Shown: positions 46,418-55,144 of the stretch, piece after piece
Layout: the number at the start of each line of letters is the position of its first letter
Position numbering within the stretch: position 1 is the stretch's first letter
Origin: Dehalococcoidia bacterium
Lineage (GTDB): Bacteria; Chloroflexota; Dehalococcoidia; Lucifugimonadales; UBA3495
DNA length: 64,000 nucleotides
Reading direction: 5' to 3'
Assembly: GCA_003523055.1 (NCBI GenBank)
Contig: DPHC01000001.1
Coordinates: 4,359-68,358 of the forward strand
Position numbers and translations under genes: made by a program
The notes under the pieces: model-generated
Seen by the model: only the letters and a program-made list of their open reading frames with translations
Told to the model about the DNA's origin: nothing
Database searches by the model: none

Positions 46418-47335
46418 TTATTGTAGTCTGTTTTTTAAGCAAGTTGTATATTTGAAAACTAATGGAATCGCTAATCCTATGGATACCAGGCATATGGCGG
46501 GTAGTACCTCAGGGCTTTGAGAATACATCTGGGAATAAGCACTTGGAGATATATTAACTGAATGTTCTGTAACATTGGTCTTCCATGGCCAAAGTTGCAT
46601 TAGACTTCCTAACATTAGCCCCATTAGGAATGACCGTATATAGTCCGGTATCTTGTTAAAAAAGTAATGAATCATCTTTGAAACCAATAATATTGAAGTT
46701 AAAGCTCCAAGGCCAACTGGTATTATTATTGAAAATTGTAAGGTACTGATAGCATTTATTATTTCTTCATATTTGTTGATATTAACTAGAGCTAAACTTC
46801 CAGATATGCCAGGAAATATCATAAAAGTTCCGGCTATAAATCCGCATATATAAAATGTTAAAATATTGCTTGCTAGGTTAAGGAATCCCATTAATTGTAA
46901 AGCTACTACTATTATAATACCGCAGATTGTTACTAGTAATTTTACTATATTAAACAGTTTTATTTCTGTCAGTAAAATAATAGAAGCTCCTATAATCAAC
47001 CCTGATAAAAGTGCGAATAAATGTATAGGATACTGAGAAATAACAAGTGAGATAATTTTTGCACCTATGAACATACCTACAATAATGGATATTGATAGAG
47101 GTAGTAAAAATGCTCCATCAATATGCTTAAAAGCACTTAAAAACTTAAAACCAACTAAGAAATTGATGAATTGTCTGTCGATTGATTTAATGGCATTGAT
47201 AAGTTCAGAATAAATACCTGTAATAAGGGCTATTGTGCTTCCGGACACTCCTGGCAGGACATCTGCTAATCCCATTGATATGCCTCTAAAAACAGTTAAA
47301 GCATATTTGTATATAAAGGATTCATTATATTTCAT
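46418..47335 (-). CDS. DUF368 family polyprenyl-phosphate translocase
   Basis: A 305-residue polytopic membrane protein of DUF368, the family in which undecaprenyl-phosphate flippases (PopT) were identified, recycling the lipid carrier for cell-wall synthesis. FRGISMGLADVLPGVSGSTI (N-terminal) and the inverted-repeat partner FIAGTFMIFPGISGSLAL are the two family signatures. It overlaps the end of the upstream zinc-ribbon gene by 11 nt. If the host is a cell-wall-less SAR202-like bacterium, another lipid carrier would be its target. Confidence 0.88.
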   Translation of the reverse strand: MKYNESFIYKYALTVFRGISMGLADVLPGVSGSTIALITGIYSELINAIKSIDRQFINFLVGFKFLSAFKHIDGAFLLPLSISIIVGMFIGAKIISLVISQYPIHLFALLSGLIIGASIILLTEIKLFNIVKLLVTICGIIIVVALQLMGFLNLASNILTFYICGFIAGTFMIFPGISGSLALVNINKYEEIINAISTLQFSIIIPVGLGALTSILLVSKMIHYFFNKIPDYIRSFLMGLMLGSLMQLWPWKTNVTEHSVNISPSAYSQMYSQSPEVLPAICLVSIGLAIPLVFKYTTCLKNRLQ

Positions 47336-47528
47336 TTATGAAATAATCCAGTCTGTACACTGTATCAATTTCAGGTATGTCTGGAGCTTCTAATTCTTGT
47401 TTTTGATAATCTTTCCATTTGAACAAAGCATGAGATTTTCCGGAGCAATCATCATAAGCACAAGTATCTTCATCGTTGCTTTTTATGAAAGCTCTTTCAC
47501 AACGTGAACACCAAATATATTCGTCCAT
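47325..47528 (-). CDS. Small zinc-ribbon-like protein
   Basis: A 67-residue protein starting MDEYIWCSRCERAF, with a second cysteine pair CAYDDC and later W-Y and PDIPEIDTVY. AAGGAG upstream supports the ATG. It is related in motif order to the 164-residue protein at 48005 (see findings). It overlaps the DUF368 start by 11 nt, so translation is coupled. Unknown function. Confidence 0.7.
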   Translation of the reverse strand: MDEYIWCSRCERAFIKSNDEDTCAYDDCSGKSHALFKWKDYQKQELEAPDIPEIDTVYRLDYFINEI

Positions 47529-47547
47529 ATTGACTCCTTATATTTTC

Positions 47548-47940
47548 CTATTGTGGAGCGAAGCTAGATCTGGCTTGAACTCCCCATTTGCCATTTATTT
47601 TGTTGACTATCCATAAAGATTTCTGAGTGGTTATAACACTATTGTCAGCTCTGTATCGCGACCATTGTATAAAAACATGAACTTTTCTTTTAGTCGCATG
47701 TATCGCTTCAGTCCAATCTAAAGTGGTATGGTGCCATTCATTACCAGCACGTTCAAAAAAGTCTGGTAAATATTTTTCGATTAAATCTTCACGACTATTG
47801 TAAACGAGAGTATCAGATTCTGATATTCTTATATGAGGTAAATGGAAGCAATCCAGTAATGCGGATTCATCATGATCATTCAGAGCTTGTATGTTTTTTA
47901 TTATTAAATCTGTAGCTATCTGAACTGAAGAATTATCTAT
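47548..47940 (-). CDS. NTF2/SnoaL-like protein, ATA start
   Basis: A 130-residue open frame with no ATG, GTG or TTG near its 5' end. It reads (ATA)DNSSVQIATDLIIKNIQALN at the start, then SRYRADNSVITTQKSLWIVN and GKWGVQARSSFAPQ at the C-terminus, the cone-like fold of NTF2/SnoaL proteins with HDESALLDCFHLPH in the first helix-strand part. AGAGAGG lies about 6 nt before ATA at 47940, and the frame closes with TAG 19 nt before the next gene. The long frame, motif and RBS argue for a real gene. Confidence 0.7.
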   Translation of the reverse strand: MDNSSVQIATDLIIKNIQALNDHDESALLDCFHLPHIRISESDTLVYNSREDLIEKYLPDFFERAGNEWHHTTLDWTEAIHATKRKVHVFIQWSRYRADNSVITTQKSLWIVNKINGKWGVQARSSFAPQ

Positions 47941-48004
47941 TGAGCACCTCTCTCTTTAATTTCTTGCAGTTTAACATAGAGCCACTAGTCATCACTTACG
48001 ACAC

Positions 48005-48499
48005 TTAAATTCCCTTCAGCATATTTCGGATCTCTAGGCGAATGTCTATAGCTGATTTAATTGTCTCGTCACAATTATAAAAGCTTCCTCCGTTGACTAT
48101 GAACATTCTGAAAAACTTTCCGAAAGATAAAATTGATTCGTCTTCAAATGTACTATCTTCGTAAAAAGTGTCGTTGTCTTCTACAGACGTAGGTTCATAT
48201 GTAACCTCTAACAACGGTATATCAGGCCAATCGGCAGGGTTAGATTTTGTAGAATGTAAAATATAATTCTTATATGGTTCCCAATAACCCCAAGCGATTA
48301 TGGACTCTTTACAGTTTTCATAATAACAGCTAGTGGCAACAGATCCGGTCCTGATATTTGGTAGACCAAATTGTTTTTCTAGTAATGACTTAAATAAGAA
48401 CAAATTGTTCTTAGGGTTAACCACTTCACATAAGTTTGTGATGGGTAATTCTGAGGCAAAAGCCCTTGAACATCCGAAGCAAAATATCCATACTTGCAT
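48005..48499 (-). CDS. Hypothetical protein with zinc-ribbon-like motif
   Basis: A 164-residue protein starting MQVWIFCFGCSRAFASELP, with a second pair CYYENC, then WGYWEPY and WPDIPLLEVTYEP. The second half (EDESILSFGKFFRMFIVNGG and a helical tail) is extra relative to the 67-residue neighbour. The ATG lies immediately after the trhO stop. No family recognised; metal binding is inferred from CxxC...CxxxxC. Confidence 0.6.
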   Translation of the reverse strand: MQVWIFCFGCSRAFASELPITNLCEVVNPKNNLFLFKSLLEKQFGLPNIRTGSVATSCYYENCKESIIAWGYWEPYKNYILHSTKSNPADWPDIPLLEVTYEPTSVEDNDTFYEDSTFEDESILSFGKFFRMFIVNGGSFYNCDETIKSAIDIRLEIRNMLKGI

Positions 48500-48500
48500 T

Positions 48501-49445
48501 TTATGACTCGTTCATTCTGTTGTAATGTTCTGGAGTTAAGTCGCTGAAAGTTGATATTGTCCCGTGCAGTTTGTGTTGTTTTATTTGTCTGGACCGCTCT
48601 CTGGACCCAATGGCTTTTTTGTCTTTTAAAGAATCAAAGCAATAAGCGCATGATACTCCTTCTTCGTATTTTACAGACAATTTATCGTTTTGCGAAATAG
48701 GTTCTCTACATCCATTACATAATTCATACTGCCCACGTTTCAATTGGTGAGTTACGGATACTCTGTTATCGAATACAAAACATTCACCAGTCCATTTGCT
48801 TTCTATCTCAGGAACTGTCTCCAAATATTTCAAGATACCACCATCTAATTGATAAACTTGTTTATGGCCTAGTTGTTGCAAGTATAAAGAGGCTTTTTCA
48901 CATCTAATCCCGCCTGTGCAAAACATTGCTATTTTTTTTCCTTCATAGTTTTCCAGATTATTAGTTAAAAACTCTTTAAATTCAGTAAAATGATTGGTTT
49001 GGGGGTCGATTGCATTTACGAAAGAACCCAATTTAGTCTCATACTTGTTCCTAACATCCAGCAAAATGATATTCTCGTCTTTAATGAAATCATCCCAGTT
49101 TTCCGGTTTTACGGAGAATCCTCTCGGAACGCTTAAATTGATAGATTTACCTAAAAATGTGATTATTTCGGGTTTGATCTTGATTTTTAATCTGTAAAAG
49201 GGCATCACTCGAGTTTTTGATATTTTAATATTACTATTACTGAATCCGATCTGGTTTAAATACGATAGAAATGCTTCAATATTTAAAGGTAGCCCACTTA
49301 TAGTACCGTTAATTCCTTCTGTGGCAATAATTATTGTTCCGCGCAATTTTTTTTCTTTACAAAAAAGTTTGATTTGGTTAAGTGCATTTTCTGTATTTTC
49401 AATTTGAATAAATTGATAGAAAGCAGCAATAGTAAATTGTTTCAT
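48501..49445 (-). CDS. trhO: tRNA uridine-34 hydroxylase (rhodanese family)
   Basis: A 314-residue TrhO/YceA-type protein that makes 5-hydroxyuridine at tRNA position 34. The N-terminal UPF0176 domain (AFYQFIQIENTENALNQ, IIIATEGINGTISG) is followed by a rhodanese domain with the active loop MFCTGGIRCEKASLYLQQLG and a C-terminal CNGCREP...CAYC zinc-like segment. The ATG at 49445 is preferred by comparison with relatives; the longer ORF begins at 49457 and neither has a clear RBS. Confidence 0.92.
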   Translation of the reverse strand: MKQFTIAAFYQFIQIENTENALNQIKLFCKEKKLRGTIIIATEGINGTISGLPLNIEAFLSYLNQIGFSNSNIKISKTRVMPFYRLKIKIKPEIITFLGKSINLSVPRGFSVKPENWDDFIKDENIILLDVRNKYETKLGSFVNAIDPQTNHFTEFKEFLTNNLENYEGKKIAMFCTGGIRCEKASLYLQQLGHKQVYQLDGGILKYLETVPEIESKWTGECFVFDNRVSVTHQLKRGQYELCNGCREPISQNDKLSVKYEEGVSCAYCFDSLKDKKAIGSRERSRQIKQHKLHGTISTFSDLTPEHYNRMNES

Positions 49446-49634
49446 AGTTATTAACATTTATTAAGAATATTTATTTTTTGATTATACAAACTAAATCGTT
49501 ATATTAGTAGCTATAATAGTAACGTTTTAAAGGCGCAAATTGGTAATTTGTTTTTAACAGATTCTAGATTACAATGCTGGAAGTAGCATATAAGAGAACA
49601 TTGTTTTCTATAATTTAATATTAAAGAGGTCAAC

Positions 49635-51791
49635 ATGACATATTGGACTGAAGATCAACTGAATTCTATACATACAATGCTTAATCCTAAATCTATGGCT
49701 ATTGTAGGGGCTACTCCTCGTATGCAATATGGAGGGAGATTTTTATCTGCTGCATTACGGGGTAAGGATAAGTTGAGGATCTATCCAGTTAACCCGAGGT
49801 ATGAAGAAATACAAGGTTTGAAATCATATCCAAGCGTATCTGATTTACCGGAAACTCCTGATGTGGTTGGAATAGTTGTATCGTATGATCAAGTGTTAAA
49901 TGTTTTAAAAGAAAGTCATGCTATGGGTACTAAAGCAGCAGTAGTGATTTCTGCAGGATTTTCGGAGCGTGGAGAGACAGAACGGAAAGATTTACAAATG
50001 CAGTTGACAGATTTTGCCCAAGAATCAGGATTGCGTATGTGTGGTCCTAACTGTTTAGGATTAGCTAATATAAAAGATGGCTTATGGGCCAGTTCATCGT
50101 CAAGGGGAGTCGCCGGATTAAGCGGCAATATAGGTTTAATATGCCAAAGTGGAGCTTCAGCTTTCGGACCATTTTTACAAAGGGCAGTCGATGAGAGCAT
50201 TGGCTTTAGTTACATAATATCCACAGGCAATGAAGCGGACCTGGATTTTTGTGATTTTGCAAGATATTTGATTGATGATGATAGCACAGATGTTATAGCG
50301 GGTTTTGTTGAAGGATTTAAAGATGGCAAGAAATTTTTGGAAGTTGCTAAACTTGCAATAGCTAAACGAAAACCTATTGTATTAATTAAAATAGGTAGAT
50401 CACAATTTGGATCAAACGCTGCGAGGTCTCATACCGCAGCTTTGACTGGAGAAGATGTAAATTATGATGCAGCATTTGATCATTACGGTGTAATTAGAGT
50501 TCAAGACTATGATGATTTACTACAGATTTCTAATTTATTTGCACAAACATCTAAATTGAATGCTGAAGGAATTGCAGTTGTGTCTCACTCTGGTGGTATC
50601 AGTTCATTGACTGCTGACATGTTAGGTTTATCAGGATTGTCTTTACCAGATCTTGAAGAAGCTTCTACCAATGGCATTAATAACATATTAAAGGGACGTG
50701 GTTGGGCTTCTAACCCATCAGATGTAACGGGCTTTGCTAACGGTGATTCATTTCCTGAAATTATGGACCACATGATTTCGGGAGACAATATGGGCTGTTT
50801 AGTAGTGGCTAGTGCCGGTAGTGACCAGCAGATAGATCAAGTTATTGAAGCACGGTCAAGATATGTGAACTTGTCTGAAGAAGAAAGAAAACAGTTGGTA
50901 TATTTATGGACTGGGAGTCGGGTGGAACCTGGTGGATTACAAAAATTAAAAGATGCCAAAGTACCTATATTTTACACCCCAGATAAACTTGGTAATGCCC
51001 TGAAGCACCTATTGGATTATCATGATCGTGCTGACTATGTGAGTGGTAATACAATTCCAGAACCACAAAGACTAACGACTGAACAAAAAACTAAAATTGA
51101 CTATCTCCAATCACTCAACCGAGATCAATTATCAGAATCAGAATCGAAGTCACTTATAAATAGTTGGGGTATTCCAACTCCTAATCATTGCTTAGCAAAG
51201 GATTTGCCAGAAGCTTTGGAAGCTGCTAAAGATATAGGATACCCGGTTGTTATGAAAGTAGATTCATTTGATATCCTGCATAAAACAGAAGCAGGGATAG
51301 TACGAGTCGGATTGAAATCACCGGAAGAAGTGGAGAAAGCTTATTTAGAGATTATGGAAGCTGCGCGTAACAATACCGCCGAATCTAATATTAACGGAGT
51401 ATTAATTGAGGAAATGATTACAGATTGCGTGGAGGTCATGGCAGGATTACACTACGATGACCAATTGGGAACTGTATTAATCTTCGGTTCTGGTGGAGTG
51501 GCTGTAGAGGTATATAAAGACATATCTCGAAAATTTTGCCCCATTTCAAAGAACGACGCCCTTGAAATGATAAACGAAGTAAAAGCTTCTCAATTATTGA
51601 AAGGATTTAGAGGAGATTCTGCTAAAGATATAGACGCATTAGCGGATATGTTAGTTGATGTGTCATTGATGGCATCTTCACTTGGGCATACTATAACCGA
51701 ATTGGATTTGAACCCAATAATGGTTTTACCTGAGGGTAAGGGAGTTAAGGCTGTGGATGCGTTAGCAATTATATCTAAAGACAGTATTTAA
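49635..51791 (+). CDS. ADP-forming acyl-CoA synthetase
   Basis: A 718-residue fused acetate-CoA ligase (ADP-forming)/protein-acetyltransferase-like protein that interconverts acyl-CoA, ADP and Pi with acid, CoA and ATP. The CoA-binding domain (about 10-140) has KSMAIVGATPRMQYGG; the ligase domains have SHTAALTGEDVNYDAAF with the phosphorylated His; the ATP-grasp_5 domain (about 500-715) has GYPVVMKVDSFDILHKTEAG. There is no GNAT domain, so it is a metabolic enzyme. A 59-residue gene follows 15 nt later. Confidence 0.9.
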   Translation: MTYWTEDQLNSIHTMLNPKSMAIVGATPRMQYGGRFLSAALRGKDKLRIYPVNPRYEEIQGLKSYPSVSDLPETPDVVGIVVSYDQVLNVLKESHAMGTKAAVVISAGFSERGETERKDLQMQLTDFAQESGLRMCGPNCLGLANIKDGLWASSSSRGVAGLSGNIGLICQSGASAFGPFLQRAVDESIGFSYIISTGNEADLDFCDFARYLIDDDSTDVIAGFVEGFKDGKKFLEVAKLAIAKRKPIVLIKIGRSQFGSNAARSHTAALTGEDVNYDAAFDHYGVIRVQDYDDLLQISNLFAQTSKLNAEGIAVVSHSGGISSLTADMLGLSGLSLPDLEEASTNGINNILKGRGWASNPSDVTGFANGDSFPEIMDHMISGDNMGCLVVASAGSDQQIDQVIEARSRYVNLSEEERKQLVYLWTGSRVEPGGLQKLKDAKVPIFYTPDKLGNALKHLLDYHDRADYVSGNTIPEPQRLTTEQKTKIDYLQSLNRDQLSESESKSLINSWGIPTPNHCLAKDLPEALEAAKDIGYPVVMKVDSFDILHKTEAGIVRVGLKSPEEVEKAYLEIMEAARNNTAESNINGVLIEEMITDCVEVMAGLHYDDQLGTVLIFGSGGVAVEVYKDISRKFCPISKNDALEMINEVKASQLLKGFRGDSAKDIDALADMLVDVSLMASSLGHTITELDLNPIMVLPEGKGVKAVDALAIISKDSI

Positions 51792-51806
51792 TGGTTTTAA
51801 GATAGT

Positions 51807-51986
51807 ATGGATACTCCTAGCGATAGTGAAGACAGTTTAATTTCATATTGGTTAAAGGACGCTAATAACATTAAAAAATGGGAAGATCGTGGCGGAACTT
51901 GGGAAAAATTAAATGGAGACCGAAAAACCAATGAGGAAGTAGCTGAAGAAATACGACGGATGATAGAAATTGATCCTTTTGTTTAA
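51807..51986 (+). CDS. Hypothetical 59-residue protein
   Basis: A short gene starting MDTPSDSEDSLISYWLKDA and ending EEVAEEIRRMIEIDPFV, acidic and helical. It starts 15 nt after the acyl-CoA synthetase stop and is open throughout. No family is recognised and no strong Shine-Dalgarno is seen. Confidence 0.55.
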   Translation: MDTPSDSEDSLISYWLKDANNIKKWEDRGGTWEKLNGDRKTNEEVAEEIRRMIEIDPFV

Positions 51987-52001
51987 ATTAAAAAGTTTAT
52001 T

Positions 52002-52088
52002 TTACATAAAAATCCTAAACGCCACTAAAAACACCAAAAATAAAATAGAAATACATATGCCTAGCACTAAACATCCTACACGTAACAT
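52002..52088 (-). CDS. Candidate 28-residue membrane protein
   Basis: Minus-strand frame starting MLRVGCLVLGICISI and continuing as one hydrophobic helix to FRIFM, stop TAA. GGAG lies 8 nt before the ATG. Such single-TM microproteins are easily missed. The composition and RBS support it, but a chance ORF of this length cannot be excluded. Confidence 0.35.
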   Translation of the reverse strand: MLRVGCLVLGICISILFLVFLVAFRIFM

Positions 52089-52112
52089 TGATGGCTCCAA
52101 ATCTGTTTTTTA

Positions 52113-52143
52113 CTGTATACCATATGTATTGTATGGTATACAG
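52113..52143. repeat. 12-bp inverted repeat abutting the EamA start
   Basis: CTGTATACCATA (52113-52124) and TATGGTATACAG (52132-52143) are perfect inverted copies with a 7-nt spacer. Each half contains GTATAC. The repeat ends 2 nt before the ATG at 52146. It can be a dimer operator (GntR-like half-sites) or an RNA hairpin covering the translation start. Confidence 0.75.
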
Positions 52144-52145
52144 TG

Positions 52146-53066
52146 ATGAATTTCAGTCGTAAAAATTCATTGAACCCGAACTTGAGTGTATTTTTGTCAA
52201 CTATTTTTTGGGGTACTTTTTGGATACCTGTCCGAGCTATAGAAAATCTAACAGACTCTGATTATGCTTCATGCATTGGCTTCTTTTTAGCTTTCTTAAT
52301 GAGTATGATATTTATGATTAAGAAAAGTGTTTTACCTAAGAGGATGGATTTATATAATGTTATTGCTGCTGTATGCACAGCGATAGCGATAGCTCTATAT
52401 ACTCAAGGTATTTTATATACTTCAGTAGCTAATGCTGTGTTGCTGTTTTATTTGTCTCCCGTTTGGGGGATATTTTTAGGTAAATTAATCTCCCATATAT
52501 CATTTACACCGAACAGGTTGATAGCTGTTTTAATGGGACTTATTGGCTTATCGTTAATATTGGAATGGAACACAGTGAGCTTTGAAGGCATGTCTGGCAA
52601 TATAATGTGTCTATGCAGCGGATTCCTTTTTGCCTTCGCTGTGACACTCTACAATAAAGGTCTGGAAATAGATGTGTGGCCTAAAATGTGTCTGATTTTC
52701 TTAGTTATCGGGTTAATTATTTTGTTTTTTGGATTGGTGTCTCAGGAAACGAATTATGTGCTGATAGATTCTATAGATTGGAGTACTATTTATTGGTTAG
52801 TGCTGTTTTCCACTATTTGGCTTGTTGTTCCAATGTGGTTATTAATTTATGCTGTACACAAATTAGATGCTGTAAAACTTGCAATCGGTATGATGTTTGA
52901 AGTAATTGTTAGTTTATTATCTGGCGTTTTGGTTGCGAATGAATATATCAGTGTTAGGCAATTGACAGGTGCTATTCTCGTTGTAGGAGCGTCATTGGCT
53001 GACTCATTTGATTTTAGCCAAGTGAAATTAGGCTTTAGGTATTTTAATAAACGCCCAAAAGACTGA
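52146..53066 (+). CDS. EamA/DMT-family transporter
   Basis: A 306-residue transporter of the drug/metabolite superfamily with ten predicted TM helices in two EamA halves; TIFWGTFWIPVRAIENL in TM1 and VLLFYLSPVWGIFLGKLI in TM4-5 are typical. The ATG at 52146 is used; GTG at 52143 is in frame one codon earlier. No Shine-Dalgarno sequence is visible because the inverted repeat occupies that place. The 3' end overlaps the convergent MFS gene by 39 nt. Confidence 0.85.
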   Translation: MNFSRKNSLNPNLSVFLSTIFWGTFWIPVRAIENLTDSDYASCIGFFLAFLMSMIFMIKKSVLPKRMDLYNVIAAVCTAIAIALYTQGILYTSVANAVLLFYLSPVWGIFLGKLISHISFTPNRLIAVLMGLIGLSLILEWNTVSFEGMSGNIMCLCSGFLFAFAVTLYNKGLEIDVWPKMCLIFLVIGLIILFFGLVSQETNYVLIDSIDWSTIYWLVLFSTIWLVVPMWLLIYAVHKLDAVKLAIGMMFEVIVSLLSGVLVANEYISVRQLTGAILVVGASLADSFDFSQVKLGFRYFNKRPKD

Positions 53067-54230
53067 AGCGACTAATAATAATATGGCAGCATAATAGAAT
53101 AATGCCGACATCCCATATATGGTTATTATATATGCTGCTATAATCGGAGAAGGCAACGTAAATACTTGCCTGAATACGCTCATTATACTTGTGCTAGTTC
53201 CATGTAATTGCGACTGTGCTACATCTAACACTGCAGCAGTAGTAATATTGCTTGTCCCATAAAAGAACATACCCATTGCACCAATGATTATTCCTAAAAC
53301 AATTGGATTTGTTGCAAAAGGTATTAAGAAATAACATACTGATAATGTTAAAAATGCGGGTAAAACTACAGTTTTTCTACTGAATTTATCCGATACGTAA
53401 CCCATTATAGGTTGAGATACTATACCCATTACATACAATAGAGCCCAGTTTATTCCTACCCAGTAAGGAGGATACCCGAGGTATTCTGTTAAATAAATTG
53501 TCAAAAAACCTATAATGGCTAAACGAGCCATTCCAACGAAACTGCTTGCGAACATGACAGCCAATACAAAAGGATTCATTAGAAGTTCTTTTATGCCAGA
53601 TACGTAATTCGATAGTGATGGGGGACTAACATTAGTATGGAATGATTTTCTGGTCAGTGAGAATATTATGAGCCCTAAAATAAGTGCTGGTATGAATTGC
53701 CACTGTGCCAGATTAGTCCAACTGAAGTAAAGTAACAGAAATCCAATTGCTATTGGAGCTATAGTGTCTCCTATGCTTGCTCCCATTCCATGTCCGGCTA
53801 AGGCAAATCCACGTTTATCTGGAAAGAAGGTTGATAAAGAAGATTGTGCCGCTGGATGCCAAGCTGCAGAAGCTAACCCAAGTACCATGAACCCTAATAT
53901 TACAAATAAATAATTTGCATAGAATCCGACTAAAAAGTATGCTAGGCCACACAGAACTAAAGACCCTCCTAAGATCAATCCTCGGTGTTTATAATATGTA
54001 TCAGCAATAATGCCAGAAGGCATTGTCAAAGTGCCACTCGCTGCTTCATTAGCCGTGACTATAGTTCCTATTTGAACGTCAGTTAGCTCTAGCTCAGATT
54101 TTATTGTTGGCAACAATATAGGGTAAATTTGTTTGAACCAATGGATCCCTGTGTGCCCAATTACTAGCAGGGTGAATAATTTATTCCGACCTTTGTTATT
54201 TACTTGTTCAGTCATGTTTTTGCTACTCAA
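53028..54230 (-). CDS. MFS transporter, Fsr (fosmidomycin-resistance)-like
   Basis: A 400-residue major facilitator. LVIGHTGIHWFKQIYPILLP with PTIKSELELTDVQIG, and GLASAAWHPAAQSSLSTFFP with GFALAGHGMGASIGD, follow the pattern of the fosmidomycin-resistance-protein branch. It is likely a drug or metabolite exporter. The gene ends inside the EamA 3' end on the other strand and lies 40 nt upstream of nothing else; the metal ABC permease ends 41 nt to its right. Confidence 0.85.
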   Translation of the reverse strand: MSSKNMTEQVNNKGRNKLFTLLVIGHTGIHWFKQIYPILLPTIKSELELTDVQIGTIVTANEAASGTLTMPSGIIADTYYKHRGLILGGSLVLCGLAYFLVGFYANYLFVILGFMVLGLASAAWHPAAQSSLSTFFPDKRGFALAGHGMGASIGDTIAPIAIGFLLLYFSWTNLAQWQFIPALILGLIIFSLTRKSFHTNVSPPSLSNYVSGIKELLMNPFVLAVMFASSFVGMARLAIIGFLTIYLTEYLGYPPYWVGINWALLYVMGIVSQPIMGYVSDKFSRKTVVLPAFLTLSVCYFLIPFATNPIVLGIIIGAMGMFFYGTSNITTAAVLDVAQSQLHGTSTSIMSVFRQVFTLPSPIIAAYIITIYGMSALFYYAAILLLVASVFWAFIKIPKA

Positions 54231-54270
54231 AATCTCAATATCACAGCATTATATTATATATTCATAGGAA

Positions 54271-55116
54271 TTAATATTTGTTTTTTGAAAAAATGGCTTT
54301 GAGAGGCTTTTTATAACTCGAATATAACAGTGCAGCAATGAAGCATGTAGCTGATAATAGAACAACAGATGCTCCAGACGCTATATCTAGGTAATAGCTT
54401 AAGTAAATTCCCGAGAGCCCGCACAAACCACCGACTATAGTAGATAATATGAGCATATGTAAAAAATTATTGGTTAATAATCGTGATATTACAGCAGGTA
54501 TTACTACTGCAGCTGCTATTAATGTAACTCCTAACACTTGCATTGAAACGACAATAGTTGCAGCTAATATCATTGAAAATATTACATCCATCCACTGGAC
54601 TGGTACCTTGTAATATTTGGCTACATCATAATCAAATGTAGTGAATAATAATTGTTTGTATAAGAGAAATATTATTACGAACGTGAATAATGTAACAAAA
54701 AGAATACCAATCAAATCCATGTTAGTTATTCCTAGGACGTTGCCAAACAACGCAGCATCAAACCCTCTCGTAAACGTTTTGAATCTGCTAATGATAGCGA
54801 TTCCCAGCGCGAAGCTTGCTGTAGTTATTATTCCTATAGCTGCATCCGCACTTATTGTGTGCTTTTTTGTAGCTAAATTAATTAACAGAGCTGACACAAA
54901 TCCCCAAAGGCCAGCCCCTATGAAAAAATTTACAGACATCAAAGATGAAACTACAGCTCCGCCAAAAATAGCATGTGAAAGTCCATGCCCTATATAGGAC
55001 ATTCCTCGTAAGACTACATATACACCAATTGCTCCACAAAGCATTCCTACCAACATGGCACAAAGCATTGCTTTTAGGAAAAAATCATACTGCAGTGGTT
55101 CAACTAGGATTAAAAT
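54271..55116 (-). CDS. Metal ABC transporter permease (ZnuB/TroC type), ATT start
   Basis: A 281-residue ABC-3 permease with 8-9 TM helices, the membrane part of the importer encoded with the two upstream genes. GVYVVLRGMSYIGHGLSHAI is the family signature in TM2-3. The ATG at 55068 would remove the conserved LVEPLQYDFFLKAMLCAMLV N-terminal helix. Extending the frame brings ATT (55116) 4 nt after a GGAGG (55125-55121) and 28 nt downstream of the ATPase stop. ATT initiation is therefore inferred. Metal preference is discussed with the riboswitch. Confidence 0.8.
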   Translation of the reverse strand: MLILVEPLQYDFFLKAMLCAMLVGMLCGAIGVYVVLRGMSYIGHGLSHAIFGGAVVSSLMSVNFFIGAGLWGFVSALLINLATKKHTISADAAIGIITTASFALGIAIISRFKTFTRGFDAALFGNVLGITNMDLIGILFVTLFTFVIIFLLYKQLLFTTFDYDVAKYYKVPVQWMDVIFSMILAATIVVSMQVLGVTLIAAAVVIPAVISRLLTNNFLHMLILSTIVGGLCGLSGIYLSYYLDIASGASVVLLSATCFIAALLYSSYKKPLKAIFSKNKY

Positions 55117-55144
55117 AGACCCTCCATTGTAATTAATTAAAGTT

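Noticed and set aside
49458..49634. A riboswitch or small gene upstream of the acyl-CoA synthetase
   Set aside because: No conserved motif, hairpin with T-tract or protein-like frame was seen; it looks like an AT-rich promoter region.
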